Counted from the first letter of the stretch, positions 10,314-20,123 are shown. The stretch is 64,000 bases of DNA from Alcaligenes faecalis (GCF_041521385.1 NZ_CP168006.1:3597590-3661589), one strand, 5' to 3'. The notes: a model not told the origin generated them from the sequence alone. Numbers and translations are program-made.

Positions 10314-10628
10314 ATGACAGAGCCAGTGAAGCAACTTGTAATCCATGGTGTGACCCGGCAGGATCAGCGATTTCGTCCCAGTGATTGGGCAGAACGTTTG
10401 GCCGGGGTAATGTCTCAGTTCCGTCCGGCTGGGGCGATGGGAGGGCATCTGACGTATTCGCCCTATGTGGTGCCGCGATTGATTGACGGCGTGCGCTGTG
10501 TGGTGGTGGATGCACGCTTGCGGGAGCTGGAACCTTTGGCCTGGAAATTCGTCTGTGGCTTTGCGGAAGATAATAATTTAAAAACCAGCGGCATTGATCC
10601 CAGCAATATGGGCCCTGTCGACTCCTGA
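10314..10628 (+). CDS. DUF3579 family protein
   Basis: This 104-residue soluble protein contains the DUF3579 hallmarks FRPSDWAERL near residue 21, YSPYV in the middle and the region around PLAWKFVCGFAEDNNL near the end. Function is unknown. Genes of this family are commonly found next to argF in betaproteobacteria, as here in divergent orientation. The start ATG 10314 gives the expected N-terminus for the family. The gene ends at a terminator shared with the convergent dehydrogenase gene, so it appears to be a single-gene unit. Confidence 0.85.
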   Translation: MTEPVKQLVIHGVTRQDQRFRPSDWAERLAGVMSQFRPAGAMGGHLTYSPYVVPRLIDGVRCVVVDARLRELEPLAWKFVCGFAEDNNLKTSGIDPSNMGPVDS

Positions 10629-10646
10629 TGGAGACAGCGCATTCAT

Positions 10647-10685
10647 CAAATCGCCATCGGTAAAACGGTAGGCGATTTGTTTTTT
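10647..10685. terminator. Bidirectional terminator between DUF3579 and dehydrogenase genes
   Basis: A 9-bp inverted repeat CAAATCGCC / GGCGATTTG (10647-10655 and 10671-10679) is followed by six T on the plus strand. It lies between two convergent stops, the last of which (10684-10686) overlaps the T-run. Confidence 0.85.
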
Positions 10686-11625
10686 ATACGGCAAGTCGTG
10701 TTAGTACTTTGCCGGTTTTTTGATACTGCAATATATTGTCCAGCGCAAGCGAGAGCATGGCTTCGCGTGTCTCGTGTGTCGCGCTGGCCGTGTGTGGCGC
10801 CAGTACAACCTGGTTCAGGTCGCGCAAGGCTTGGGGAACCAGGGGTTCGTTTTCGAATACATCCAGCCCAGCGGCGCCCAGCCGTCCTTCTTGCAGGGCG
10901 GCAATCAGTGCGCTTTCATCCACCACACTGCCCCGGGCGATATTGACCAAAATCCCTTTGGGCCCCAAAGCGTTCAGCACGTCAACGTTGATCAACCCAC
11001 GTGTCTCGTCGCCACCAACGGCTGCGACCACCATGATGTCAGCCCAGTGGGCCAGTTCGATCAGGGAAGGTTCGTAGTGCCAGGGAACGTCGTGACGCGG
11101 ACGGCGATTGTGATAGCGTAGTGCCATATCAAATCCACTGGCTCGGCGGGCAATGGTCTGGCCAATGCGGCCCAGGCCCACAATCCCCAGTTTTTTGCCG
11201 CTGACCCGAGTACCCAGTCCAAAACCATTGGGGCTGTCCCACAGGCCGGCACGTACGTAACGGTCGGATTCTGTCACCCGGCGGGCGGCATCCAGCATTA
11301 AGGCCCAGGCCATATCGGCCACGCAATCGTTCAAGACATCAGGGGTGGTACTGATCTGGATGCCACGTTGTTGGGCGGCTTGCACGTCGATGGCGTCGTA
11401 GCCTACCCCGACGCTGCAAATTGCTTTCAAAGCGGGCAGGCGGTTTATCAGGGCGGCGGGCGTGGGGGTGACGGCGCTGGTCAGCAGTACCTGTACGCGT
11501 TCGATCTGTTCGGCGCAGAGCTGGTTCAGGTCCGGGAGGGTAATGCGCTCGAAATGACGATCGATTTCGTCAAAAGAAGGGTGCTGGGCCAAAGATGCCA
11601 GTTGCAGCACGATAGGACGTGTCAT
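10684..11625 (-). CDS. D-isomer-specific 2-hydroxyacid dehydrogenase (glyoxylate/hydroxypyruvate reductase type)
   Basis: The protein belongs to the NAD(P)-dependent D-2-hydroxyacid dehydrogenases, which reduce 2-oxoacids such as glyoxylate or hydroxypyruvate. Visible features are the Rossmann motif GLGRIG in the central domain, the catalytic-Arg segment NIARGSVVDE, the Glu in FENEP and the catalytic His in APHTAS. I prefer the start at ATG 11625 (MTRPIVLQ, 313 aa), as family members begin close to it; an upstream in-frame ATG at 11655 has no ribosome site. Substrate cannot be read from sequence. It stands alone on the minus strand. Confidence 0.85.
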   Translation of the reverse strand: MTRPIVLQLASLAQHPSFDEIDRHFERITLPDLNQLCAEQIERVQVLLTSAVTPTPAALINRLPALKAICSVGVGYDAIDVQAAQQRGIQISTTPDVLNDCVADMAWALMLDAARRVTESDRYVRAGLWDSPNGFGLGTRVSGKKLGIVGLGRIGQTIARRASGFDMALRYHNRRPRHDVPWHYEPSLIELAHWADIMVVAAVGGDETRGLINVDVLNALGPKGILVNIARGSVVDESALIAALQEGRLGAAGLDVFENEPLVPQALRDLNQVVLAPHTASATHETREAMLSLALDNILQYQKTGKVLTRLAV

Positions 11626-11704
11626 GGGGACTCGCTGATGAACAAGCAAATCCATAACTTAGCATGATTGGCCTGCATGTTCAGGCAATGGTTTTGTGGC
11701 TAAT

Positions 11705-11727
11705 AAAAAAGGGGTGCTAAGCACCCC
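11705..11727 (-). terminator. Intrinsic terminator of rpsT
   Basis: On the minus strand GGGTGC-TTA-GCACCCC is followed directly by six T (complement of the A-run 11705-11710). It lies about 55 nt beyond the rpsT stop. Confidence 0.85.
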
Positions 11728-11782
11728 CTTTCTAACTGGTTTTTAGGCCAGAGCCGATTAAACCATTAAAAATCTTCAGCAA

Positions 11783-12046
11783 TCAGGCCAGGGCCTTGAT
11801 CGCAGCAGACAGGCGGCTCTTGTGGCGGGCAGCCTTGTTTTTGTGAATGATGTTCTTGTCGGCAACGCGATCAATGATGCTGGTCGCTTTGCGGAAAACT
11901 TCGTTAGCAGCGGTTTTGTCGCCGGCGTCAATGGCCTGACGAACGCGCTTGATAGCGGTACGCAGCATGGAACGGATGCTGGCGTTGTGTTTGTTGCGAG
12001 CCACTGCTTGGCGGGCGCGCTTGCGTGCTTGTGCGGAATTAGCCAT
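11783..12046 (-). CDS. rpsT: 30S ribosomal protein S20
   Basis: The 87-residue, very basic protein starts [13 protein letters not shown] and contains the S20 pattern of helices with [17 protein letters not shown] and [18 protein letters not shown]20 binds 16S rRNA early in 30S assembly. Length matches the family exactly. It lies downstream of murJ on the same strand, with 56 nt between, and ends at a strong terminator, so it may have its own promoter in that gap. Confidence 0.97.
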   Translation of the reverse strand: MANSAQARKRARQAVARNKHNASIRSMLRTAIKRVRQAIDAGDKTAANEVFRKATSIIDRVADKNIIHKNKAARHKSRLSAAIKALA

Positions 12047-12102
12047 TTTTAGTAAAGCCTAAGTTTTAAAGTTTAATCGGCAAAGACAATTATTCTAGGA
12101 CA

Positions 12103-13656
12103 CTAAGCCCGCTTTGTAAAGTAAGAGGGGCGAATGCCTACGATAAACAACATGCCGAAATAAGAAATGCCGCTGGCAAGCAACACGCCACCTAAATACA
12201 GCACACGCAGCAGGGGTGTGGCTCCCAGGCTGATCCAGTCGATATAGCGGTCAGCCAGCACAAGGACGGCGGCAAGGGCGGCCAGCGCAGGAATCATCTT
12301 CAGGAAAAAGCGTAACCAGTCATGATTGGGCTGATAAATCCCGCGTTTGCGCAGCATGACCAGCAAGGTCAGTGCATTGACAGTCGCGCCCAGGCCAATC
12401 GACAAGGCCAGTCCGGCATGGGCAAAGGTGGGCACCAGCAGCAGATTGAAGAGTTGGGTAATGATCAGTACGGCAATGGCAATGCGTACCGGGGTGCGAA
12501 TATCCTGGCGGGCGTAAAAACCGGGGGCCAGAATCTTGATGGCCAGCAGACCGACCAAACCAACCGAATACGCGCCCACCGCCAGCTTGGTCTGGGCCAC
12601 GTCAGCAGCGGCAAACGCACCGTAGTGGAACAGGGTGGCGACCAGACCATCGGACAGCATGGCCATGCCCAGCGCGGCTGGCAGGCCCAGCAGCAGAACC
12701 AGGCGCAGGCCCCAGTCCAGCAAGCTGCTGTAATTCTGGTCATCTTTATTGGCGTGGGCAGCCGACAGTTTGGGCAGCAAGACCGTGCCTAGCGCCACCC
12801 CGAGCAGGGCGGTGGGAAATTCCATCAGGCGATCGGCAAAGGACAGCCAGGTCACGCTGCCTGACTGCAGCCAGGTGGCAATATTGGTATTGATCAGCAG
12901 GGAAATCTGCGCCACGGATACCCCCAAAATGGCGGGCAGCATCTGTTTAAGAATGCGTTGCACGATGGGGTCGCGGCGCGCTTGACCCAGTCGTAGCGAG
13001 AATCGTGGCAACAGGCCCAGACGAGCCAGTGCGCTCCATTGCACCAGCAATTGGGCCAGACCCCCTATCATGACCCCAACGGCCAGCGCATAAATCGGCG
13101 TGTCCATGTACTGCACCAGAAACAGGCTGGCGCCAATCATGGACAGATTCAGCAGGATAGGGGTGAAGGCCGGCACCGCAAAGCGGCTCCAGGTATTGAG
13201 TACGGCAGACGCAAACGCCACCAGCGACATGCAGATGATGTAGGGGAACATCATCCGCGTCATGGTGATGGCGGCACCAAATTCGGTTTGTCGTTCAGGG
13301 GCGGTCAAACCGCTGGCCATGGCGCTGACCACCCAAGGGGCGGCCAGGATACCGACGGCCGTGACCAGCATGACGGCAAAGGTCAGCAACAGGGCAACGC
13401 GGTCCAGCAATTGCTGCACCTTGTCGTGTTCGTGCTCTTTACGCGCCTGGCCCAGGATGGGCACAAAGGCTTGCGAAAACGCCCCTTCTGCAAACAGACG
13501 TCGCAGCAGATTGGGAATGCGAAATGCGACCCAGAAAGCGTCGGTAAGCGGGCCCGCCCCAAAGGCGCGGGCAATCAGGATGTCGCGTGCCAGTCCGGTG
13601 ATGCGAGACAGGAGCGTCAGGCCACTAATCGTGGCCGCCGAGCGAAACAAACCCAT
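12103..13656 (-). CDS. murJ: Lipid II flippase MurJ (MviN)
   Basis: MurJ moves the peptidoglycan precursor lipid II across the inner membrane. The 517-residue product has about 14 hydrophobic segments and the N-terminal signature LTLLSRITGLARDILIARAFG, followed by DAFWVAFRIPNLLRRLFAEGAFSQAF split here across two helices, with the essential Arg residues in RIPNLLRR. Length is typical. It starts 18 nt after the stop of the short-chain dehydrogenase gene on the same strand and precedes rpsT, an arrangement common in betaproteobacteria for the murJ-rpsT pair. Confidence 0.96.
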   Translation of the reverse strand: MGLFRSAATISGLTLLSRITGLARDILIARAFGAGPLTDAFWVAFRIPNLLRRLFAEGAFSQAFVPILGQARKEHEHDKVQQLLDRVALLLTFAVMLVTAVGILAAPWVVSAMASGLTAPERQTEFGAAITMTRMMFPYIICMSLVAFASAVLNTWSRFAVPAFTPILLNLSMIGASLFLVQYMDTPIYALAVGVMIGGLAQLLVQWSALARLGLLPRFSLRLGQARRDPIVQRILKQMLPAILGVSVAQISLLINTNIATWLQSGSVTWLSFADRLMEFPTALLGVALGTVLLPKLSAAHANKDDQNYSSLLDWGLRLVLLLGLPAALGMAMLSDGLVATLFHYGAFAAADVAQTKLAVGAYSVGLVGLLAIKILAPGFYARQDIRTPVRIAIAVLIITQLFNLLLVPTFAHAGLALSIGLGATVNALTLLVMLRKRGIYQPNHDWLRFFLKMIPALAALAAVLVLADRYIDWISLGATPLLRVLYLGGVLLASGISYFGMLFIVGIRPSYFTKRA

Positions 13657-13674
13657 TGGAGCCGATACAGAAAG

Positions 13675-14439
13675 TTATTTTGGTGCCATACGGATGGCGC
13701 CATCCAGACGGATGGTTTCGCCATTGAGCATTTCATTATTGATGATGCTTTGCACCAGTTGGGAGAAATCTTCAGGGCGACCCAGGCGCGAGGGGAACGG
13801 AATGCTGGCCGCCAGGGAGTCCTGAACTTCCTGAGGCATGGCAAACATCATCGGGGTGCCAAAGATGCCGGGAGCAATGGTCATGACGCGAATGCCGGTT
13901 TGTGCCAGGTCACGTGCCAGCGGCAGGGTCAAGCCGACCACACCAGCCTTGGAGGCACCGTAAGCCGCTTGGCCAATCTGGCCGTCATAGGCGGCTACCG
14001 AAGCCGTATTGATCAGCACGCCACGCTCGCCCGATGCTTCAGGCGTGTTGTTGCTCATGGCGGCGGCGGCCAGACGACACATATTGAAGGTGCCGACCAG
14101 GTTGATCATGACGGTTTTCTGGAACAGGTCCAGCGTGTGGGGCCCATTCCGACCTACGGTACGTGAGGCAGGTGCCACGCCGGCACAGTTGATCAGTCCG
14201 AACAGGGGGCGGCTGCTGTCCTGGCAAGCCAGATCCACGACGGCCTGGGCATCTTGCTCGGAAGTGACATCACAGCGTTGATAATGCTGACCCAGCTCCT
14301 GGGCCAACGCTTGACCGGCCTCGTCCTGAATGTCGGCAATGATCACGCGGGCGCCGTTTTGAACCAGCATACGCACGGTGCCTGCGCCCAGACCCGATGC
14401 GCCGCCCGTGACAATAAAAGTCTTGTTATTGATTTGCAT
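13675..14439 (-). CDS. Short-chain dehydrogenase, 3-hydroxyacyl-CoA dehydrogenase type
   Basis: The 254-residue protein is a classical SDR: nucleotide-binding TGGASGLG (about 12-19), NTASVAAYDGQIGQAAYGASKAG split as Ser, then catalytic YxxxK (YGASK), and a C-terminal region ending DGAIRMAPK. The pattern TGGASGLG with APGIFGTPMM resembles the HSD17B10-like 3-hydroxyacyl-CoA / 2-methyl-3-hydroxybutyryl-CoA dehydrogenases, so a role in fatty or branched-chain acyl-CoA oxidation is inferred. It sits between adk and murJ on the same strand but is separated from adk by a terminator-like hairpin. Confidence 0.85.
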   Translation of the reverse strand: MQINNKTFIVTGGASGLGAGTVRMLVQNGARVIIADIQDEAGQALAQELGQHYQRCDVTSEQDAQAVVDLACQDSSRPLFGLINCAGVAPASRTVGRNGPHTLDLFQKTVMINLVGTFNMCRLAAAAMSNNTPEASGERGVLINTASVAAYDGQIGQAAYGASKAGVVGLTLPLARDLAQTGIRVMTIAPGIFGTPMMFAMPQEVQDSLAASIPFPSRLGRPEDFSQLVQSIINNEMLNGETIRLDGAIRMAPK

Positions 14440-14464
14440 GAGCTTGTCTCCCTTGAATAATAAA

Positions 14465-14488
14465 CAACCGGCCCTTTGGGGCCGGTTG
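14465..14488 (-). terminator. Terminator-like hairpin after adk
   Basis: A perfect 10-bp stem (CAACCGGCCC / GGGCCGGTTG) with a 4-nt loop lies just beyond the adk stop. The T-tract on the minus strand is weak (TTTATTATTC), so some read-through into the dehydrogenase gene is possible. Confidence 0.7.
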
Positions 14489-14501
14489 AGTCTTGACTGG
14501 T

Positions 14502-15188
<687 letters not shown>

Positions 15189-15260
15189 TCACGCTTCAAC
15201 ATGATGCGTTGCAGCATAATGAGCGCATTTTTTATTCGGATAGCGCAGAAAAAAGATCTT

Positions 15261-16025
15261 TTATAACCGATTTGCGAAGTGAGCGCGTACTCTTTCCAGG
15301 TCTTGTTCGGTGTCTACCCCGGCTGCAGGAATCTCCTGGAGGCGGTGAACCATAATCTGGAAGCCGTTTTCCATGGCTCGCAACTGCTCCAGAGACTCGA
15401 AGTGCTCCAGCGGCCCACGCGGTAGCTGGGCGTACTGCTGCAGGAAGCGATTTCGGTACGCGTACAGGCCAATATGGTGCAATGCGGGAAGCCCGTCGGC
15501 CAGTATCCGTTCGCCATTGGCCAGTGCGTCGCGGGCCCAGGGCATGGGGGCGCGGGAAAAGTACAGGGCGCGGCCTTGCAGGTCGCACACCACTTTCACC
15601 GCATTGGGATTGAACAGCGTCTCGGCGTTCTTGATGGGCGCGGCCAGCGTGGCGATATCCGCCGGTTCGCTACGAGCCAGCAGTGCGGCGGCGGCCTGGA
15701 TGTGCTCGGGCTGGATCAGGGGTTCGTCACCTTGCACATTGACCACGATTTCGTCCTCGGACAGCTCCAACAGGCGGGCGGCCTGGGCCAGGCGATCCGT
15801 GCCGGTCGGGTGTTCGGCGTCGGTCAGCAAGGCCTTGAAGCCGTGCGCCTGGACGGCCTCAAGCACTTGCGGCGAGTCCGTCGCCACCCACACCTGACGC
15901 GCTCCGCTCCGTGCTGCTTGCTGGGCGCAGCGCACGATCATGGGTTGGCCAGCAATGTCGGCCAAGGGCTTGTTGGGCAGGCGGGTGGAACCGAGGCGTG
16001 CGGGGATGATGACGGAAAAAGTCAT
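15261..16025 (-). CDS. kdsB: 3-deoxy-manno-octulosonate cytidylyltransferase
   Basis: KdsB activates Kdo as CMP-Kdo for lipopolysaccharide inner core synthesis. The 254-residue protein has the nucleotidyltransferase start [16 protein letters not shown] (6-21), [15 protein letters not shown] (about 99) and the Kdo-site region [12 protein letters not shown], then HIGLYAYR. Length is typical. Its ATG lies 1 nt beyond the stop of the Trm112-family gene, indicating tight co-translation. It belongs functionally with lpxK upstream: both serve lipid A-core assembly. Confidence 0.97.
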   Translation of the reverse strand: MTFSVIIPARLGSTRLPNKPLADIAGQPMIVRCAQQAARSGARQVWVATDSPQVLEAVQAHGFKALLTDAEHPTGTDRLAQAARLLELSEDEIVVNVQGDEPLIQPEHIQAAAALLARSEPADIATLAAPIKNAETLFNPNAVKVVCDLQGRALYFSRAPMPWARDALANGERILADGLPALHHIGLYAYRNRFLQQYAQLPRGPLEHFESLEQLRAMENGFQIMVHRLQEIPAAGVDTEQDLERVRAHFANRL

Positions 16026-16026
16026 A

Positions 16027-16212
16027 TCAGTTGCTGGAAGGTTCCTGCGCGTCCAGTTGACGTGCTTCGTTGATCAGCATGGTGGGGATGCCGTCCACAA
16101 CAGGGAAGGCCAGCTTGTCAGCTTTGCAAACCAGTTCCTGCTGTTCGCGGTCGTGGCGCAGTGGGCCTTTGCACAAAGGGCAGACCAGCACGTCGAGTAG
16201 GCGAGTTTCCAT
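16027..16212 (-). CDS. Trm112-family small zinc-ribbon protein
   Basis: The 61-residue protein starts [18 protein letters not shown] and continues with a second part [11 protein letters not shown], the Trm112/UPF0434 (YcaR) signature. Only the first Cys pair (CPLC) plus one later Cys (C30 region, ELVCKAD) is present, so it may be a partial zinc site. In other organisms Trm112 activates methyltransferases; the bacterial role is unclear. It overlaps the lpxK stop by 1 nt (TAATG) and is followed directly by kdsB, the same order as in Escherichia coli. Confidence 0.9.
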   Translation of the reverse strand: METRLLDVLVCPLCKGPLRHDREQQELVCKADKLAFPVVDGIPTMLINEARQLDAQEPSSN

Positions 16213-17291
16213 TATTGAACTCCGGATAAAGAGGGTGGGGTTAAGCGCCGCTTGCGCAACAGGCTGTCCAGTTCAGCAATCCAGTCCGGGCGTGAGAACT
16301 CGGGTTGGACATCGACAACCCACAGTCGTGAGTCGTTCAGGTGCTGGCATTTTACGGCGTCTTTACGGGTAATGAGTACCAGCCCGTCATGCAGGGCCTG
16401 AAAGTCCTGGGCTTGCAAGGCGGCATGGTCGGGCAGGGGGAAAGTCTGACTTAGATGCAGACCACAAGCGCGCAGCATCGAAAAAAAACGGTCGGGTTGG
16501 CCAATGGCGGCCAGGGCCTGCAGTGCTTGTTGACCGTACTCCTGCTGCCAGTCCGACCAGTTCAGGCTGCGGCCCGAACTCAGGTGCTCCACCTGGTATG
16601 GACGCAGGCTCATGCTCAGGGCGCGGCCAGGCTCAGCGGGTTGAGGGGTAGCAGGCGGTGTTTGGTCGGCCACAATCTGGCTGATCAGCCAGTCCACGCT
16701 GCGCAGGCGTTCGGGGCCTTCACGCAATGGGCCGGCTGGCAGCAGCAAGCCGTTCCCCACACCACGAGCATCCTGGACCACGACTTCCAGATCGCGTTGC
16801 AGGGCCAGATGTTGAAGGCCGTCATCCGAGATAATCAGGTCGACTGCTGGGTATTTCTTGAGTAAAGCCTGGGCAGCCAGCGCACGGCGAGGGTGGACAG
16901 CAATGGGGGCCTGGGTTTGGGCGGCAATCAAGGCAGGCTCATCACCAAATTGTTCGGCGGCTAATTTTCCTTGACCTACACGTGGGCTGGGGCCGATCTT
17001 CATGCCATACCCACGACTGACAATGCCAGGAGTCCATCCCAAAGTGCGTAATTGCTCGGTCAGCGCCAGGACAACGGGGGTCTTGCCCGCGCCACCGACG
17101 ATGATATTGCCCACCACAATCACGGGCACCGGGCTGCGGTAGGATGCGCAGGGATCTTGCTCGTAGCGATGCTGCTTGCGTTGTACGAAGATTGCCGCCA
17201 GCGCGGAAAGAGGGCGCATCAAAAGACTGAACCAGCCTTTTGTTTGCCACTGCCGATGGAGCCAATCAGTCAGGTGGACGCGCACACTCAT
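16212..17291 (-). CDS. lpxK: Tetraacyldisaccharide 4'-kinase
   Basis: LpxK phosphorylates the 4' position of the lipid A precursor at the inner face of the cytoplasmic membrane. The 359-residue protein has an N-terminal hydrophobic segment (about 18-36), then VPVIVVGNIIVGGAGKTP with the P-loop GGAGKT (about 66-71), the RGYG motif (95-98), DEPALIA, and the catalytic-Asp segment IISDDGLQH. It overlaps exbD by 4 nt (ATGA) upstream and the Trm112 gene by 1 nt downstream. Confidence 0.96.
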   Translation of the reverse strand: MSVRVHLTDWLHRQWQTKGWFSLLMRPLSALAAIFVQRKQHRYEQDPCASYRSPVPVIVVGNIIVGGAGKTPVVLALTEQLRTLGWTPGIVSRGYGMKIGPSPRVGQGKLAAEQFGDEPALIAAQTQAPIAVHPRRALAAQALLKKYPAVDLIISDDGLQHLALQRDLEVVVQDARGVGNGLLLPAGPLREGPERLRSVDWLISQIVADQTPPATPQPAEPGRALSMSLRPYQVEHLSSGRSLNWSDWQQEYGQQALQALAAIGQPDRFFSMLRACGLHLSQTFPLPDHAALQAQDFQALHDGLVLITRKDAVKCQHLNDSRLWVVDVQPEFSRPDWIAELDSLLRKRRLTPPSLSGVQ

Positions 17292-17692
17292 GGGGCCTGG
17301 GTCGCAAAGTGAATGCGATGGATGCCAACCTGGCGGGCGGCTTCCATGGCTTGGACCACTGCAAAGTGGGGCGCCTGGGCATCAGCCAGAATCAGCAGGC
17401 TGCTGTTCTCGTCGGTCTTTTCGGTAGACAGGGCTTGGCTAAGGGGGGAGGCGTTACTGGCGTCCAGCCACATGCCGTTCAAGGCATAGCGCCCATCCTG
17501 GCTGATGGCCAATAGCAGTTCAGCCGCCTGGGCAGCTTGGGCCTGAGCCTGGGGCAGCGACACATCCAGCTGGCGATAGCGCACGAAGGTGCTGCTGGCG
17601 GCCAGAAAAATCAGCACCACCAGTAAGACATCAATCAAGGGCACCAGATTCAGCTCCAGCGTGTCTGGGTCTTGGGCTCGGTGAAAGCGCAT
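17288..17692 (-). CDS. exbD: ExbD/TolR-family proton-channel subunit
   Basis: The 134-residue protein has a short cytoplasmic N-terminus, one membrane helix (about 17-36) with the functional Asp in NLVPLIDVLLVVL, and a periplasmic domain ending in VGIHRIHFATQAP. It pairs with ExbB to use proton-motive force. The start is ATG 17692, overlapping the exbB stop by 1 nt (TGATG); a longer frame to 17749 would run inside exbB. It overlaps lpxK by 4 nt. No tonB is nearby, so its energised partner is not shown by the window. Confidence 0.9.
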   Translation of the reverse strand: MRFHRAQDPDTLELNLVPLIDVLLVVLIFLAASSTFVRYRQLDVSLPQAQAQAAQAAELLLAISQDGRYALNGMWLDASNASPLSQALSTEKTDENSSLLILADAQAPHFAVVQAMEAARQVGIHRIHFATQAP

Positions 17693-18297
17693 CAGGCAGC
17701 CCTCTGCGCCAGCAGGCGATCCAGGACACCGGCTTCTGTTTCCAGGCAATGCAGCAGGTAGTCGGCACGGCTGCGAAAGTAGCGGTGAAAGATCATGGCT
17801 GGGACAGCAATCAGAATCCCCAGGGCGGTGTTGTAGAGGGCAACGGAAATGCCACGGGCAATCAGGCTGGGGTCGCCACCTGCGGGGTCGTAGGCGGCGA
17901 AAATATCGATCATGCCAATAACCGTACCGAACAGACCCAGTAAAGGGGCAATGACGGCAATCGTGCCTAATGCCGGAATGTACTTGTTCAATTGGTAGCT
18001 GATATCTTTGCCTTCTGCTTCCACGGCGGCCTCACGCAAGGCAGGGGGCAGGTGGCGGTTCCTCAGTACGGTGGCTAATACTCGACCCAAAGGCGAGTTG
18101 TCGTACAAGCGAGGCAGGGAGTCATCCTGGATACGGTTCTGGGCCGTGAGTTCGCTGATCTGGCGTGCCAGTCCGGTCGGTAAGATCCGTTTGCTGCGCA
18201 GGGCCAGAAGGCGCTCCAGGATCAAACCCAGGGCAAGAATGGAGCAGGCCAGCAGGAACCAGACAGGCCAGCCAGCGGCATGGATCAAAGTAAGCAC
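17692..18297 (-). CDS. exbB: ExbB/TolQ/MotA-family proton-channel subunit
   Basis: The 201-residue protein has three membrane segments (about 8-28, 105-130 and 148-170) and the family signature PLLGLFGTVIGMID followed by GISVALYNTALGI. It forms the pentameric channel around the ExbD helix. The start is a GTG at 18297 without a strong ribosome site. It is first in the run exbB-exbD-lpxK-Trm112-kdsB(-adk). TolQ is an alternative name, but no tolA, tolB or pal is present, and the exbB-lpxK linkage is typical of betaproteobacteria. Confidence 0.9.
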   Translation of the reverse strand: MLTLIHAAGWPVWFLLACSILALGLILERLLALRSKRILPTGLARQISELTAQNRIQDDSLPRLYDNSPLGRVLATVLRNRHLPPALREAAVEAEGKDISYQLNKYIPALGTIAVIAPLLGLFGTVIGMIDIFAAYDPAGGDPSLIARGISVALYNTALGILIAVPAMIFHRYFRSRADYLLHCLETEAGVLDRLLAQRAA

Positions 18298-18723
18298 GAG
18301 TCGATTATCCGGTCAGGAAACAAATCAGCACTTATTGTAGAGCCCCTGTCTGCATTGCGGGAATGTTCCGGCGCGAGCGCGGTACACTTTACGGTCTTTT
18401 TCACGCAAAGTGATGCCAAACCCCTGATGTATTTGAAGTAATAGGTGTAGTGCTAAAGCTATCCACAAAAACTGTGGATAATTCTGTGCATAAAACATCC
18501 CATAGTGGCTCGGGTGGTGGTTTAGAGGTTCTCTGGTTAATTTTCGACCATCTTTGTGTTTTCGTAAATATCGTTTAATTTCAATTGCTTAGTATGATTA
18601 TGTGATGTGTTCTATCAGGTATTGAGTGGAAACCATTGTCTTGGCGTCTATTTGACAAAACCATGACAGTTGTGGATACGGAGCGGTGGAAAACTAGCTC
18701 GTGGCGAGTCAAAAACAAAGAAT
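18298..18723. other. AT-rich divergent intergenic region between exbB and xseA
   Basis: This 426-bp region separates minus-strand genes on its left from plus-strand genes on its right. It must hold the promoters for exbB and xseA. Its right half is unusually AT-rich for the window, and it contains the DnaA-box-like pair listed separately at 18459-18481. I saw no ORF or RNA gene in it. Confidence 0.6.
18459..18481. promoter_or_regulatory. Inverted pair of DnaA-box-like 9-mers
   Basis: CTATCCACA (18459-18467) differs by one base from the consensus TTATCCACA, and TGTGGATAA (18473-18481) is the exact consensus on the minus strand. They are arranged head to head with 5 nt between. A third near match, TGTGGATAC, is at 18671-18679. 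Function is not established; the pair could also simply form a hairpin. Confidence 0.45.
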
Positions 18724-20070
18724 ATGATGCATTATCAAGAATCTAGAGCACCTGCGGTATGGACCGTGGCACAGTTGAACCGCCGTGTCAGCCAATTGCT
18801 GGACGAGCACATGCCGGTGGTTTGGGTCAGTGGCGAAGTATCCAACTTTACCCAGGCTGCGTCCGGGCATTGGTACTTCTCCATCAAGGACGACAAGGCG
18901 GCTGTTCGTGCCGTGATGTTCCGGGGGCGTGCTCAAGCCGTGGGCTTTGTGCCGCGTGCGGGCGAGCGTTTCGAGTTTCGCTGTTCGGTGACTTTGTACG
19001 AGGCCCGTGGGGACTTTCAGGTTCAGGTCGAGGGCATGCGCCGCGCGGGCCTGGGGGATTTGCATGAGGCGTTTTTGCGACTGAAAAGCCAACTGCAAAG
19101 CGAAGGGCTGTTCGAGCCGGAACGCAAACGTCCCATCGTCAGTTTGCCGCGCAGCATAGGTATTATCACCTCCTTGGCGGCGGCGGCCTTGCGAGATGTG
19201 CTGACTGCCCTGGAGCGCCGAGCCCCGCATGTGCGCATCATTATTTACCCTGCCCCGGTTCAAGGTGCCGAAGCGCCGCCGCGATTGCGCCAGGCTCTGG
19301 AAACGGCGGTTGAGCGCGCCGAGGTCGACACCCTCTTGCTGGTGCGTGGGGGCGGCAGTCTGGAGGACCTTTGGGCGTTTAACGATGAGGGTCTGGCACG
19401 CCTGATTGCCTCCAGCCCTATCCCTATTATTAGTGGGGTGGGGCACGAGACGGACTTCACCATTGCTGATTTCGTGGCCGATTTGCGCGCACCCACCCCC
19501 ACCGCAGCAGCCGAATTGGCTTGTCTGGGGCGTGATCAGTTGCTGGAGCAGGTGTTTGCACGCATGGGGGCGTTGAGCCACGGCGTGCAACGTCACCTGG
19601 ACCGTGCTTCCTTGCGCCTGGATCGGGCGGTGGCCAAACTGGTTTCTCCGCATCAACGTCTTGCCCAGCAGCAGCAACGCCTGGATCATCTGAGCCAAAG
19701 GCTGCAACGCGTGGCCCGCAGCGTTCCCGATACCGCTGCTTTGCGCCTGGTCACCTTGAAGGCGCGTTTGGAGCGCAGCATTCCGCAACTGACGTCAAGA
19801 CAGCAAAATCTGAATATGCTTTTCCAGCAGTTGGAAAAAGGTCTGGATCATGCGCTGGTTTTGCGCCGTCAACGCCTGGCTGCGGCCCAGCAAACACTGC
19901 AAGCCTTGTCTCCACGTCTTATCATCAATCGTGGATATGCCATAGTCAGGGATAGCGAGGGGAAAGTTGTAAAAAATGCGTTAGACTTAAAGATTGGTGA
20001 ACGACTCGATGTCGAGTTGAGTCGCGGTCATGTGACGGTGGATGTGGTGCGCACGCACGATCTACTTTAG
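18724..20070 (+). CDS. xseA: Exodeoxyribonuclease VII large subunit
   Basis: XseA is the catalytic and DNA-binding subunit of exonuclease VII, which degrades single-stranded DNA. The protein has an N-terminal OB domain ([10 protein letters not shown], then [10 protein letters not shown] and GHWYFSIKD), a catalytic core with [15 protein letters not shown] and [18 protein letters not shown], then [16 protein letters not shown] and TPTAAAE, and a long C-terminal coiled coil (about 270-400). I choose ATG 18724 (448 aa); a TTG at 18670 opens the frame earlier but would add an unconserved leader. xseB is not adjacent. sodB follows 53 nt downstream. Confidence 0.94.
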   Translation: MMHYQESRAPAVWTVAQLNRRVSQLLDEHMPVVWVSGEVSNFTQAASGHWYFSIKDDKAAVRAVMFRGRAQAVGFVPRAGERFEFRCSVTLYEARGDFQVQVEGMRRAGLGDLHEAFLRLKSQLQSEGLFEPERKRPIVSLPRSIGIITSLAAAALRDVLTALERRAPHVRIIIYPAPVQGAEAPPRLRQALETAVERAEVDTLLLVRGGGSLEDLWAFNDEGLARLIASSPIPIISGVGHETDFTIADFVADLRAPTPTAAAELACLGRDQLLEQVFARMGALSHGVQRHLDRASLRLDRAVAKLVSPHQRLAQQQQRLDHLSQRLQRVARSVPDTAALRLVTLKARLERSIPQLTSRQQNLNMLFQQLEKGLDHALVLRRQRLAAAQQTLQALSPRLIINRGYAIVRDSEGKVVKNALDLKIGERLDVELSRGHVTVDVVRTHDLL

Positions 20071-20123
20071 GCTGCGTCGTCCTTGTTGGATACCAAACCC
20101 GGTTTTTTTTAGAAGGAATTGAA

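Noticed and set aside
13039..14166. A 375-codon plus-strand frame
   Set aside because: It is antisense to murJ and the SDR gene and is rich in Gly, His, Gln and Arg without structure.
18298..18723. Possible chromosomal replication origin
   Set aside because: DnaA-like boxes and a strand switch are present, but there are only two or three boxes and no dnaA, dnaN, rpmH, gidA or parAB nearby.
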